The notes beneath the pieces were generated by a model that was not told the DNA's origin, did not search any database, and was given only the letters and a program-made list of their open reading frames with translations. Position numbers and translations under genes: made by a program. DNA of 64,000 nucleotides from Iamia sp. SCSIO 61187. Lineage in GTDB: Bacteria > Actinomycetota > Acidimicrobiia > Acidimicrobiales > Iamiaceae. Positions within the stretch are counted from its first letter, which is position 1. Every line of letters starts with the position of its first letter. The stretch spans positions 186,001 to 250,000 of the forward strand of contig NZ_CP050948.1 in the NCBI RefSeq assembly GCF_019443745.1, written 5' to 3'. Of this stretch, positions 44,348 to 54,017 are shown piece after piece.

Positions 44348-47310
44348 ACGAAGACGTCGAAATGGTTCTTCGTCAGGTTCTACAGCCGCCTGCGATTGAC
44401 GAAGCCTTTGCGGACGCTAGGGACGCGTGGACCCGAGTTCAGTTCGGACTAAATGTCAAGTGGTCTTTGCCGGAAGCAGTAGTCACCATAGCCCACCAGG
44501 TCGCGTTGTTCTCGGCGGATATACCGCCGATCCTGAATGAAGTGCCTACCGACCTGAGGATTCGGCTAGAGGCGCTTGCAAGCACGATAGATATCGCGGC
44601 GAGGCTCACACCAGACAGGACGAGGGAACTATCTAAGTTGGCGGCTGCGCTCTACCTAGGCGCTCTCCAGCCGACTCGTGCACTCCGATCCGCTCGGTCG
44701 CTTCGATCGATCCCGGGACTGGAGCCCTCTCTCATACGTGCGCATCGGATCCTTGAGGGGGCGTACCGACTCAACGGCGCGCAGACCGTCGACGCCGTTG
44801 TGGCCGCAGCGAGCAGAGAGTGGCTGGGCGACACTGGTGCCGGGCTTGACCAGGTGTTGGCGGCCGCTCTATCCGATCCGGCAACCTTCCGACTACTGAG
44901 GGAGGCTGAGTTTGCCCTCCGCTACCGCACGCAGCACGATCTACTTCAGTTGGCGGCCGATCGGGTACCGCCAGAATATGTTGATCGGGCGTACGGGGGG
45001 CCGCCTTGGGCCCGACGACAGGAACTATTGCCTTCGCAAGCTGCTGCCGTTGGGGCGGGCCTCCTTGATTCGCTCCGTGCGTTCGTATCTACGCCGACCG
45101 GCACGGGTAAGACATTCCTCGCGGAGCTCCGAATTGCGCGCGAGATGGCGACCAACCCGGCCTCGCTCACCGTCTACGTAGCGCCGCTCAATGCCCTCGC
45201 CCGTCAGGTGCATCGAGACTTTCAACGTCGCCTCAGTTCCATCTGTGCCGTCACACTATGGACTGGCGCCTACGAACTGGACGAGTCGGTAGCGGACCTC
45301 GGCAACGTTCTGGTGACTACCCCTGAAAAGTTCGACTCGATCCTCCGCCTGTCTCTTTCAGCAGATGAGCGTTCACTAGACCTTCTAGAGCGCCTCTCTC
45401 TGGTGATTGCGGACGAGGCTCACCAAGTCGCTGATGGACCAAGAGGTCTGCTTTACGAGTTTCTGCTGATGCGCGCTATGCGGCGCAGGCCGGACGTAGC
45501 AGTGCTTGCCCTCTCAGCAGTACAGACAGACCCCGATCCTCTTGTGCGCTTCCTTGAGCATGAGGCGAATCCGGCGCGCCTTCACGAAGTGGACTGGTCT
45601 GCGACATCGGTTTGGGACGTGCTGTGGGCCAAGAATGGCGATCTAGTCGCACGAGGTGACTTGCGAACGCCACCTCGGTTGCCCCGCCCGAAGCAAACGA
45701 AGGCGGCCGCTGCATTGGCTGCGGCAACTCTTGTAGAGCGCTTGGAGTCCGTACTTCTCGTCGAGTCCCGTCGAGACTGGGCCGAGAGCCTGGCAGCCGA
45801 GCTCTACGGTCAGTATCGCGAGTACCTTGACCGCAGATTGAGCGAGAATCTGACGTCTGAGTCGGATCGAGCCGAGCTAGAGGGCTTAGCAGACGAGGTG
45901 GAGGCGCGGCTGTACCCGGGTCATCCGCTTGCCGCATATGTGCGGGTTGGACTCGCGGTCCATCACGCCGGCATGCCGCCTACGATTCGCCGGCGAGTGG
46001 AAGAGCTTGCTCGTCGCGAGGTCCTTCACACTCTTGTGGCGACGACCACTCTCGCAGAAGGCGTGGACCTTCCGTTCAGAGCGGTCGTTCTTTGCCGACT
46101 CGCGCTGCCATTCGGGCAGCCCTTTCGTGCGTCTCGCATCAGAAACATACGCGGCCGTGCAGCGCGACCAGGATTTGCCTCCGACGGACTGTTTATCGTT
46201 CTTGAACCGGAGAACACGAACTCTGCGGCTCACCAGTACTTCGTAGATCACTATTGGGATGGAACCGTAGAAGCGATCGACTCGCCCAGCGCTCTAGCTG
46301 ATCTATTCTCGAACGAGCCAATACGTCGCGCCCCGGTGATACGTAGGTTGGAGAGCCAGTTGTTGGCCTATTATTCTGAGAACGAGGTGAATCTTGAAGA
46401 TGCCGGAAATGTAGGTGCTCAAACGATCTTCGCTCGCTCTGTCGGCAGCGGGTCGCATGAGGCTAGTCGCCTTGCAGCCGGCATTCAGAGGATGACTGAG
46501 CGCATGCTTGAGCCACCTGCACTACTGCGGGTGGCGAGTCCGATTACCCCCACACCCTTCGGTCGAGGGGCCATACTCGGCGGATTGAGTGCAGCAAGCG
46601 CTCTTCTGATCCGGGAGACACTTCTGATGAGGGCCGAGGCCATGGTTGAACTCATCGGAAGCGAGGGGTCGGCAGAACTGGCGATTCGACTTGGATGGCT
46701 CCCTTGGGAAGCGGTCGAAACTACAGATGAGTATAGGGATGCCTTGTCTCGTCGACGACCATTCGAGCGGACCGCAGCGCGTCTCGTGGCTCTGCGGGAC
46801 CCGCGCCTGAGCGAAATTTACGACATGAGCCGGCTCTTGATCTCGAGGCGACTCCTTCCAGAACTGGCTGAGAACGAGGAGAAGGTGGTCCGTGGTCGGA
46901 CGAGTGACGATCGGCTCGCACGACTCGTTGAGTGGGGTGGTCGCGCTGCGTCGATACTGCCCTGGACTCTTACGGGTGTACTGAGAGTCGCCGAGAGCCT
47001 CTCCGAAGAGAACGATCTCATCGCTCAAGCGTCTGCGGCCGTGGCGCCATACGTGGTTCAGTTCTCGGCTTGGGTTCCATCACCAGGCGGCGCCGAACTG
47101 GTACGACGGGGCGTACTGGAGCGGGACGCTGCGTTGGCCTTGTTGTCCGCATCAGACTTGTGGGACGAGTCAAGCGCTCACATCGTGGAATGGGCTCGCG
47201 ACAACAGTGAAGTGGCCACTGAGTTGGTTGGATCCCGCGCCTACTCGTCACTGGTGCGCAACTCGCCGAATGAAGCCGACTTCGGGGATGAGGAGGGAGG
47301 CGACGACTGA
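44344..47310 (+). CDS. hamB: Hachiman helicase HamB
   Basis: A 988-residue superfamily 2 helicase of Ski2-like layout. About 230 N-terminal residues of unassigned helices precede the core. Motif I is TPTGTGKT (250-257), motif II ADEAH (356-360), motif III LALSAVQ (388-394), motif V VATTTLAEGVDLP (565-577) and motif VI RNIRGRAARPG (600-610), where the usual QxxGRxGR is changed to NIRGRAAR. Family length and pairing with HamA fit Hachiman. HamB is the sensor that scans DNA and releases HamA activity. It converges on the relaxase gene with 31 bp between. Confidence 0.88.
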   Translation: MNEDVEMVLRQVLQPPAIDEAFADARDAWTRVQFGLNVKWSLPEAVVTIAHQVALFSADIPPILNEVPTDLRIRLEALASTIDIAARLTPDRTRELSKLAAALYLGALQPTRALRSARSLRSIPGLEPSLIRAHRILEGAYRLNGAQTVDAVVAAASREWLGDTGAGLDQVLAAALSDPATFRLLREAEFALRYRTQHDLLQLAADRVPPEYVDRAYGGPPWARRQELLPSQAAAVGAGLLDSLRAFVSTPTGTGKTFLAELRIAREMATNPASLTVYVAPLNALARQVHRDFQRRLSSICAVTLWTGAYELDESVADLGNVLVTTPEKFDSILRLSLSADERSLDLLERLSLVIADEAHQVADGPRGLLYEFLLMRAMRRRPDVAVLALSAVQTDPDPLVRFLEHEANPARLHEVDWSATSVWDVLWAKNGDLVARGDLRTPPRLPRPKQTKAAAALAAATLVERLESVLLVESRRDWAESLAAELYGQYREYLDRRLSENLTSESDRAELEGLADEVEARLYPGHPLAAYVRVGLAVHHAGMPPTIRRRVEELARREVLHTLVATTTLAEGVDLPFRAVVLCRLALPFGQPFRASRIRNIRGRAARPGFASDGLFIVLEPENTNSAAHQYFVDHYWDGTVEAIDSPSALADLFSNEPIRRAPVIRRLESQLLAYYSENEVNLEDAGNVGAQTIFARSVGSGSHEASRLAAGIQRMTERMLEPPALLRVASPITPTPFGRGAILGGLSAASALLIRETLLMRAEAMVELIGSEGSAELAIRLGWLPWEAVETTDEYRDALSRRRPFERTAARLVALRDPRLSEIYDMSRLLISRRLLPELAENEEKVVRGRTSDDRLARLVEWGGRAASILPWTLTGVLRVAESLSEENDLIAQASAAVAPYVVQFSAWVPSPGGAELVRRGVLERDAALALLSASDLWDESSAHIVEWARDNSEVATELVGSRAYSSLVRNSPNEADFGDEEGGDD

Positions 47311-47341
47311 TGCTAGGTCAGGTCAAAGGGGCTGCGGAGAC

Positions 47342-49954
47342 CTAGAGTCCCAACCCGAGATCTTGAGCTGCCTCGTCTGTGGCTGAGAGCGGTGCGGGGC
47401 CAAGGGGTCGAGCCAGCGCAGTTGAGTTCGTACAGACCTGTGACGGGTCGCGGGCCGCACCTGTGCGCTCGAACTGCGAGGAGATCCACCGCTGCGCGAA
47501 GTCGACGCTCCAGTCGAGGGCGAGGTCGAAGCGAGCCTGAGCAACGTCGTCAGCGACGGCGTGGAGGGTGGTGCCGTGGCGGGCTCGGCTCATGGCGACG
47601 TAGGCAAGCTCTCGGCCGCCGCCGGCGGCGAGGACGTGGGCTCGGTCGTAGGTGGCGCCTTGGGCTCGATGGACGGTGACGGCGTAGCCATGGTCGAGGT
47701 GGTCGGCGTCGATCGCCGTCCTGTCGAGGACGACCGAGCGGCCGTCCTTCGTCTCGGCGGCGAGGCGTGAGGCGCGGACGTCGACGGCGGTGACGGTGAG
47801 ACGTTCGCTCGTCACGAGGCCCTGGTCCGGGAGCGGGGCGAGGACGACGATCTGGTCGCCCTTGGCGTAGGGACGACCGCCGGGAGCCCACAGGTCCCGC
47901 CCCGACACCTGGCCACAGTCCCGGAATAGGTCCCGGGCGAGGCGGTTGAGGTCCCGAACATCGTCCCGGCGCCAGGCCAGGAGGGCGGTGTCGTGCCCGG
48001 CGTCGACGTCGGCGGCCCAGGCGTGCACCATCCCGGCGAGAGCTTCGGTGCGGTTGGATGAGAGGGACGTGCGTCCTCGGGCGAGATACCAGTCGACGGC
48101 CCGCTCGACCGAGCCGTGGCGCAGCTCGGCCAGGGCGGCGCGTTCGGCTGGGTCCCGCTGCCGGACGTTGCGGTCGAGAGTGGTCAGCAGTTCCGGGTGG
48201 CGGTCGAGGAGCGACGCCACCGCACCCCCGGGACCGATGGCCGAGAGCTGGCGAGGGTCGCCGACGAGGACGACCTTCGCCCTCGCTCGCTCGACGGAGG
48301 TGATGAGGCGGAGCAGGTCGGCGTCGGCGGTCATGGCGGCTTCGTCGATCACGACGACGGTGCAGTCGTTGAGCCTGATGCGGTCGTGGTCGATCCGCCA
48401 GAGCAGCGAGGCGATGGTGCGGCTCTCGATGTGGGCGTCGTCGCCGAGGGTCCGGGCGGCCTGTCCGCTGGTGGAGGTCCCGATGACCCGGTAGCCATCG
48501 CCCTCGAGCGCGGAGGCGGCGGCGTCGAGCGCAGTGGTCTTGCCAGCGCCGGCGACACCGACGATCACCTCGACCGAACGGCCCGAGGAGCAGACGGCCC
48601 GGACGGCGTCGACCTGACCGTCGGTGAGGAAGTGGCCGATCTCGTCTTCCTTGGCCTCGATGGCGGCATCGACCTCGTCAGCCGAGACCGCCGGGCCGGG
48701 AGCCTCGACAAGTCGCTCGACGGCTGCGGCGATCGCCTGCTCGGTGGCTAACACCTCGACCGTGGCGTAGACCTGCTCGTGCAGTGCGCCGGCGCCGATG
48801 AGCGGGACGACCGCTGAGCCGGCGAGGACGTGGTCGACGATGCGGTCGAGCTCCCTCGGGTCCCAGCCGTAGAGCTTCGGCGCCAGGACGGCGATCAGCT
48901 GGGTTCGGGTGAACACCTTGTGCCGAGCCATCAGGTCCCCGTCGATGTGGAGGACCTCGCCAGTCAGCCTCTCGACCTGCTCGTCGCTCATCCCGAAGGG
49001 GGTTCCGGCGCCGGGGATGCGAGCGGCGTCGAGCGTCTCGAGCAGCCGGTCGACCGACCAGCCGATGGAGGCCAGCTCGGCTCGCCACTGCGGCATCAGC
49101 TCGTCGACGCCGGTGTCCCGCTTCGGCGCCCGGCTCCCCCGAGCGGCGACGGCTCGGGCCCGGTAGCTGTCGTGGCCGGTCTCGGCGAGGTAGGCGCTGA
49201 TCTCGTCCGAGCGCTTGGAGAACAGCTCGCACACCTCTTCGGGCACGCCCACGATGCGCCAGTGCCGCAGGTTCCCCGACGGGCCGTTGTCGGGCTCGAT
49301 GGTGAAGCCGAGATCGACGGCGCGGGCGGCGGAGTGGAGCCGGCCGACCATCGTGGCCGCCTCCACGGTGTCCCGCAGGGCGGCGGAGTCGAGCCCCTTG
49401 TGTCCGCCCCTCTCGTCGAGCATCTCGGCCACATTGGCGACCAGCACGTGATCGTGCGGCATCGGATCGCCGGCCCGAGAGGTCCCGTGGCAGGTCCGGG
49501 CGTAGACGAGTCCACCGGTCTGGGCGCGGACCTGTGCCCGGCCTCGGCGCCCGCCCCGCTCCTGGAACCAGCCGTCCAGCCAGTCCATCGTCGCCTCAGT
49601 CTCGACGTCGAGGATCGAGTGCATGTCGTCGGCCTGGTCGACCACTCCGAGGATTGCGACCGACTTGTGGGCGCTCACCACCAGCTCGAACCCTGGCTGC
49701 TTCGTCGCCGCCAGCCGGCGCCCCGTGATCGGGTCGACGAACCCGCCGGGGCCGAATGCGGCGTCGTAGGCCTCCGGCGTTACCTCGCCGTGCAGGCCGA
49801 GGCGAGCGGCGCCGGCGCCGCCCCACCGCAGCGGCGTCTCGCCTCGGGAGCCGTAGTAGTCGAGGGCGGCGCCGGGGTGGTCGTCGGCTCGGCCGACGAC
49901 GGTCTTCTGGTGGTACGCCACCTCGTCCACGCCCATCGGGCGGAACCACGCCAT
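47342..49954 (-). CDS. MobF-family relaxase with RecD-like helicase domain
   Basis: An 870-residue TrwC/TraA-like protein that nicks and unwinds DNA for conjugal transfer. The relaxase part has the Tyr pair at 33-34 (LDYYGSRGETPLRWGG) and the metal-binding histidines His156, His167 and His169 (CHGTSRAGDPMPHDHVLVAN). The helicase part has Walker A VIVGVAGAGKTTALDAA, and CTVVVIDEAAMTADADLL as Walker B. It ends soon after the helicase core, shorter than TraI. No T4SS or coupling protein is near. Its oriT should lie just upstream, where a hairpin is seen at 50161-50186. Confidence 0.9.
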   Translation of the reverse strand: MAWFRPMGVDEVAYHQKTVVGRADDHPGAALDYYGSRGETPLRWGGAGAARLGLHGEVTPEAYDAAFGPGGFVDPITGRRLAATKQPGFELVVSAHKSVAILGVVDQADDMHSILDVETEATMDWLDGWFQERGGRRGRAQVRAQTGGLVYARTCHGTSRAGDPMPHDHVLVANVAEMLDERGGHKGLDSAALRDTVEAATMVGRLHSAARAVDLGFTIEPDNGPSGNLRHWRIVGVPEEVCELFSKRSDEISAYLAETGHDSYRARAVAARGSRAPKRDTGVDELMPQWRAELASIGWSVDRLLETLDAARIPGAGTPFGMSDEQVERLTGEVLHIDGDLMARHKVFTRTQLIAVLAPKLYGWDPRELDRIVDHVLAGSAVVPLIGAGALHEQVYATVEVLATEQAIAAAVERLVEAPGPAVSADEVDAAIEAKEDEIGHFLTDGQVDAVRAVCSSGRSVEVIVGVAGAGKTTALDAAASALEGDGYRVIGTSTSGQAARTLGDDAHIESRTIASLLWRIDHDRIRLNDCTVVVIDEAAMTADADLLRLITSVERARAKVVLVGDPRQLSAIGPGGAVASLLDRHPELLTTLDRNVRQRDPAERAALAELRHGSVERAVDWYLARGRTSLSSNRTEALAGMVHAWAADVDAGHDTALLAWRRDDVRDLNRLARDLFRDCGQVSGRDLWAPGGRPYAKGDQIVVLAPLPDQGLVTSERLTVTAVDVRASRLAAETKDGRSVVLDRTAIDADHLDHGYAVTVHRAQGATYDRAHVLAAGGGRELAYVAMSRARHGTTLHAVADDVAQARFDLALDWSVDFAQRWISSQFERTGAARDPSQVCTNSTALARPLGPAPLSATDEAAQDLGLGL

Positions 49955-50160
49955 TAGCCCGTCGTGCGGGGGATCGTGCAGCCGAAGGTTGCAATCTTGT
50001 TCGCCATCGGGGTCGTTGTGGACCGGGATGAGGGTCGTGGTCCAGGTGTTCGCGATGGCTGGTCAGTGGTGGATTCTGGCGGTCAGATCGTGCTTCGTCG
50101 TTCGTGTTGCCGATGTCGGTTCGTGGGTCTGCTGAGGGTGGGTCGAGAGCCTCGGATGGG

Positions 50161-50186
50161 TGTCCGCGAGCCGGGGCTCGCGGACA
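50161..50186. promoter_or_regulatory. Perfect hairpin upstream of the relaxase gene (possible oriT)
   Basis: TGTCCGCGAGCC-GG-GGCTCGCGGACA is a perfect 12-bp inverted repeat, followed by TTTCTCGCGACTTCT. Its place, about 205 bp upstream of a MobF relaxase start, suits an oriT hairpin with a nic site beside it. A terminator is the alternative. The IS256-like element entered 16 bp further on. The rest of 49955-50160 shows no gene. Confidence 0.4.
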
Positions 50187-50201
50187 TTTCTCGCGACTTC
50201 T

Positions 50202-51642
50202 GGGCCTGTCAAGACTTCTGTGTAAGCAGCTCGTGGTTGGGGGGTCAGATCCGGCCGGCGAGGCGGTCGGGGTAGGCGATGGTGAGGGCGCCGAGGGCGG
50301 GTCGCCATCCGTGGGTGGCGGCGCCTTCGACCAGGTGGCCGGGGGCGGTGCGCTTGTTGCGGGCCTTGCCGGCTTCGGCGGCGCGTTGGCGGGCCCGCTT
50401 GTCTTCGATGTCTCGGATGGCGAGCCAGAGGAGCTTCACGACGGCGTCGTCGTTGGGGAAGTGACCGCGGTTCTTGATGATCTTGCGGAGCTGGTAGTTC
50501 AGCGACTCGATCGTGTTGGTCGTGTAGATCACCTTGCGCAGCGCCGGCGGGAACTCGAGGAACGGGATGAACCGCTCCCACGCGGCGGTCCAGGTCGAGA
50601 CCGTGGCCGGGTAGCGCTGACCGAGGTCTGACTCGGCGAACTCGAGCAAGGCGGCCTCGGCGACCTCGGCGTTGGGGGCGGTGTAGACGAGCTTGAGCGC
50701 AGCGGCGACGGCTCGGCGGTCCTTGTAGGACACGAAGCGCATCGAGGCCCGGATGAGGTGCACGACGCAGGTCTGCACGGTGGCCTGGGGCCAGGTCGCC
50801 TCGATGGCCTCGGGGAACCCGGTGAGCCCGTCGCAGCAGACGATGAGGACGTCTCGGACGCCCCTGTTGGCCAGCTCGGCGCAGACCGCCGCCCAGAACT
50901 TGGCCCCTTCGTTGGCCTGGACCCAGATCCCCAGCACGTGCTTGATGCCGTCGAGATCGACGCCGACGGCGATGTGGGCGGCCTTGTTGCGGACCTGATG
51001 GCCGTCTCGGACCTTGACCACCAGAGCGTCGAGGTAGATCACCGGGTAGAGCTCCTCGAGCGGCCTGCTCTGCCAGGCCTTGACCTCCTCGAGCACGGCG
51101 TCGGTGATCTTCGAGATCGTCTCGTGGCTCAGCTCGGTGCCCAGCGTCCGGGCCAGGTGAGCGCCGATGTCGCGGATGGTCATGCCGCCGGCGTAGAGCG
51201 AGATGATCATCTCGTCGAGGCCCCCGGTCCGCCGGGCGCCCTTCGGGACCAGCCGGGGTTCGAAGGTCCCGAGCCGGTCCCGGGGCGTGGCCAGATCGAC
51301 ATCGCCGACCTCGGTCGCCACCGTCTTCGGCGTGGAGCCGTTGCGCGAGTTCCCCGACCCCCGTCCGGCCGGGTCGCCCCGCTCGTAGCCGAGATGGCCG
51401 GTCAGCTCAGCGGCCAGACCCCGTTCGAGGACGGCCTTGATCATCTCGGGCAAGAAGCCGCCCTCGCCGGTCAGCTGCACCTCCCCGGCATCAACCCGGG
51501 ACATCAGATCGTCGAGCAGTCCGGCATCGACGAGCTGCTGCACAGCAGCCCGCTCAGCCGACCGCTCGACCTCGTCATCGGTCATGGACACGTTCACTAC
51601 CTCATGGAAGAGGAGCTCCTACACAGACCATCTGACAGGCCC
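50202..51642 (-). mobile_element. IS256-family insertion sequence with 8-bp target duplication
   Basis: The 1,441-bp element has imperfect terminal inverted repeats starting GGGCCTGTCA at both ends, with a second conserved block TCTGTGTA about 5 bp further in. It is flanked by CGACTTCT at 50194-50201 and again at 51643-51650, a perfect 8-bp duplication typical of IS256. Intact ends and duplication indicate a recent insertion. Confidence 0.93.
50245..51597 (-). CDS. IS256-family transposase
   Basis: A 450-residue mutator-type DDE transposase. Family features are PVIYLDALVVKVRD (first Asp), VLIVCCDGLTGFPEAIEATW (second Asp) and the C-terminal RKVIYTTNTIESLNYQLRKI with the third acidic residue (TNTIES). 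It looks intact, so the element may still move. GTG start at 51597; the ATG at 51585 is an alternative. Confidence 0.94.
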   Translation of the reverse strand: MNVSMTDDEVERSAERAAVQQLVDAGLLDDLMSRVDAGEVQLTGEGGFLPEMIKAVLERGLAAELTGHLGYERGDPAGRGSGNSRNGSTPKTVATEVGDVDLATPRDRLGTFEPRLVPKGARRTGGLDEMIISLYAGGMTIRDIGAHLARTLGTELSHETISKITDAVLEEVKAWQSRPLEELYPVIYLDALVVKVRDGHQVRNKAAHIAVGVDLDGIKHVLGIWVQANEGAKFWAAVCAELANRGVRDVLIVCCDGLTGFPEAIEATWPQATVQTCVVHLIRASMRFVSYKDRRAVAAALKLVYTAPNAEVAEAALLEFAESDLGQRYPATVSTWTAAWERFIPFLEFPPALRKVIYTTNTIESLNYQLRKIIKNRGHFPNDDAVVKLLWLAIRDIEDKRARQRAAEAGKARNKRTAPGHLVEGAATHGWRPALGALTIAYPDRLAGRI

Positions 51643-51765
51643 CGACTTCTTGAAGTGAATCTGCAACGAACGCGGCCTAGGTCAGAGAGAGGAGTTGTAG
51701 AGGCGCCCATCGCGCACCTCTCGCCACTCGACCCGGCGCACGGCTCCGACCGGAGGACGATCCCG

Positions 51766-52008
51766 ATGACCGCACCGACCGACTCCCCAACCACAGAGCT
51801 GCCGCGGCTGCTCAACATCACGCAGGTGGCCGACCACCTCGGCGTGAACGTCCGCCACGTCCGGCGGCTCGTCTACGAGCGGCGAATTCCGTTCATCAAG
51901 TGGGGCCACCTCATCCGCTTCGACCCGGCCGACGTCCAGCGCTGGATGAAGGAGAACACCGTTCAGCTGCCGACCCGCCCGGGAGGCTCATCGGCGGGTC
52001 GTCGCTAG
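51766..52008 (+). CDS. Excisionase-family winged-helix protein
   Basis: An 80-residue DNA-binding protein of the excisionase/MerR-like HTH_17 type: LLNITQVADHLGVNVRHVRR, LVYERRIPFIKWGHLIRFDP, DVQRWMKEN. Such proteins beside a tyrosine integrase direct excision (Xis). GGAGGACG precedes the ATG. Its end overlaps the convergent HTH gene by 4 bp. Confidence 0.8.
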   Translation: MTAPTDSPTTELPRLLNITQVADHLGVNVRHVRRLVYERRIPFIKWGHLIRFDPADVQRWMKENTVQLPTRPGGSSAGRR

Positions 52009-52208
52009 GGGAGTCGACCGGTGGCCTTCGCCCACTTCTCGACGTCGGGCCATGCCCAGATCCGCACCCGCCCGACGTTGGCCACGAACGGGGGGAAGTC
52101 GGCGTGACGGCGCACCAGATTGTGTGCCGAGGTCACGTGGGTCATGCCCAACCGCCGGGCGATCTCGTCGAGCCCGACCAGGTCGTCGACATCGACCCGC
52201 CTGCCCAT
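52005..52208 (-). CDS. Small HTH DNA-binding protein (AlpA/MerR-like)
   Basis: A 67-residue protein: LVGLDEIARRLGMTHVTSAH, NLVRRHADFPPFVANVGRVR, IWAWPDVEKWAKATG. It matches AlpA-like or excisionase-like helix-turn-helix proteins. Two such genes face each other tail to tail, which suggests opposing control of the element. ATG at 52208. Confidence 0.72.
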   Translation of the reverse strand: MGRRVDVDDLVGLDEIARRLGMTHVTSAHNLVRRHADFPPFVANVGRVRIWAWPDVEKWAKATGRLP

Positions 52209-52345
52209 CCTGACGACGCTACGTCGTTGTGGTTGACGAATGCATTGGTCGGTGGTCTGCTGGGTAACCCACGACAGACAGAAGGTGGCCCCGGCGCAGC
52301 TGCAACTGCCCGGGGCCGTGGCCGGAACCCCGGGAGGTCCCGACG

Positions 52346-52828
52346 ATGAGCGACCCTACGCGTCCACCCCGCCGAGGCGTGGACGATCCGACAGCGCGCC
52401 CTGGCGGCGGAACCATGCCGCACGAGCCGGGCGTCGTTGACGCCGTGTCCCGGCTCCGTGCGGAGGTGACCGACCTGCGTCTGCGGCTCGAGGACGAGGT
52501 GCGGACGCATCGGGTCGTTGTGATGGACGACGCCGGCATCGGTCGCATCCGGCTCGCCACGAACGCCGATGGCGAAAGCCAGGTGACCCTCCTCGACGCG
52601 GACGGCTTCGAGCGGATCCGCATCGGCGCCCAGCCCGACCGAGGTGTCGTGACCGTCGCCTGTCGCACTCAGCACAACGACGCGACGCGAGTCGAGGTCT
52701 TCGCCTTGGACGCCGACTCACCTGACGCGGCCTACACGGGCGTCGAGTTGATCGATCGGGGCAACAGCGTGGCTGGCTTCGTCGTCTACGAGGGCCGGCC
52801 GCCTCGCCAGTGGAGCGCGCCGCAGTAG
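52346..52828 (+). CDS. Hypothetical protein before the integrase
   Basis: A 160-residue protein. A short helix (VVDAVSRLRAEVTDLRLRLE, possibly coiled coil) is followed by strand-rich repeats with a D-(A/G)-x-G-x-x-R-I-R pattern (DDAGIGRIRLATNADGESQV; LDADGFERIRIGAQPDRG). The pattern is like small beta-helix or barrel proteins. No family recognised. The ATG at 52415 is an alternative start. It lies 67 bp before the integrase gene in the same direction. Confidence 0.6.
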   Translation: MSDPTRPPRRGVDDPTARPGGGTMPHEPGVVDAVSRLRAEVTDLRLRLEDEVRTHRVVVMDDAGIGRIRLATNADGESQVTLLDADGFERIRIGAQPDRGVVTVACRTQHNDATRVEVFALDADSPDAAYTGVELIDRGNSVAGFVVYEGRPPRQWSAPQ

Positions 52829-52895
52829 CGGCGCGGCTCGCACTCGGCAATCAGCGAGGCCGCCGACCGGCGACCTGACACACCAGGAGGCCGAC

Positions 52896-54017
52896 ATGGG
52901 CTCACGACGTCAGTTCGGGAACATCCGCAAGATGCCGTCTGGCCGGTACCAAGCCCGGTACCGGGACGGGGCGGGGCAGCTGATCGCCGCTCCCTCGACC
53001 TTCGCCACCAAGGCTGACGCCGGGCGGTTCCTCGATCAGATCCGCACCGATCAGGACCGGGGCGCATGGATCGACCCGAGGGCCGGTCAGGTGACGCTGG
53101 AGGAGTACGCCTGGGGCTGGCTCGCCCTGCGTCCAGACCTCCGGCCCCGCACCCAGGAGCTGTACGAGGGCTTCCTGCGGCTGCACATCCTCCCGACGCT
53201 CGGCCCGATCGAGCTCGGCAGCCTCACGCCGGCGAAGATCCGGGCGTGGCACGCCACCCTGATTGCCGCTGGCAAGCCGGGTCGGTCGACGATCGCCAAG
53301 GCGTACCGGTTGCTCAGCACGATCATGCGGACGGCCGTCGAGGACGAGCTGGTCATCAAGAACCCGTGCATCCTCAAGAACGCTGGTGTCGAGCGACCGC
53401 CGGAGCGCCCGATCGCCACCGTGGCGCAGGTCTACGAGATCGCCGACCTCGTCAGCCCTCGGTTCCGCATCCTCGTCCTGCTGGCCACGTTCACCGGGTT
53501 GCGCCTCGGCGAGCTACAAGCGCTCAAGCGAGGACGGGTCGACATCGAGCGAGGCACGCTGCGGGTCGTCGAGCAGACGCAGCTCCTCAAAGACGGGACC
53601 CTCGTGACCGGCCCGCCCAAGACCGACGCAGGTGTGCGCACGATCGCCATCCCGGCGGCGATCCTGCCCGACCTCGCCGCTCACCTCGAGGAGCACGCAG
53701 CGCCCGGTCGGGACGGCCTCGTCATTCCAGGACCCGGCGGCGTGCCCTTTCGGCGAGGCACGCTCTACACGGAGTGGCAGAAGGTCATGCGAGTCGTCGG
53801 CATCGAGGGCCTCCGCTTCCACGACCTCCGCCACACCGGCAACACCCTCGCCGCCTCGACTGGCGCCAGCACCAAGGAGCTGATGGCAAGGATGGGCCAC
53901 GCCTCGCCTCGGGCTGCCCTGATCTACCAGCACGCCACCGCCGAGAGAGACCGAGCCATCGCCGACGCACTCAGCGGGATGATCGCACGGGCGCGAACCA
54001 CCGACGAACCTATGTAG
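52896..54017 (+). CDS. Tyrosine-recombinase integrase
   Basis: A 373-residue phage-type integrase. The N-terminal AP2-like arm-binding domain (NIRKMPSGRYQARYRDGAGQ) is followed by a SAM-like core-binding domain (about 65-165). The catalytic set is Arg in FTGLRLGELQALK, His-x-x-Arg in FHDLRHTGNTLA, and Tyr in ALIYQHATAERDR. It probably inserted the island at tRNA-Gly. It now lies 6 kb from the right end because the NTPase gene and insertion sequences lie between. GGAGGCC precedes the ATG. Confidence 0.93.
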   Translation: MGSRRQFGNIRKMPSGRYQARYRDGAGQLIAAPSTFATKADAGRFLDQIRTDQDRGAWIDPRAGQVTLEEYAWGWLALRPDLRPRTQELYEGFLRLHILPTLGPIELGSLTPAKIRAWHATLIAAGKPGRSTIAKAYRLLSTIMRTAVEDELVIKNPCILKNAGVERPPERPIATVAQVYEIADLVSPRFRILVLLATFTGLRLGELQALKRGRVDIERGTLRVVEQTQLLKDGTLVTGPPKTDAGVRTIAIPAAILPDLAAHLEEHAAPGRDGLVIPGPGGVPFRRGTLYTEWQKVMRVVGIEGLRFHDLRHTGNTLAASTGASTKELMARMGHASPRAALIYQHATAERDRAIADALSGMIARARTTDEPM

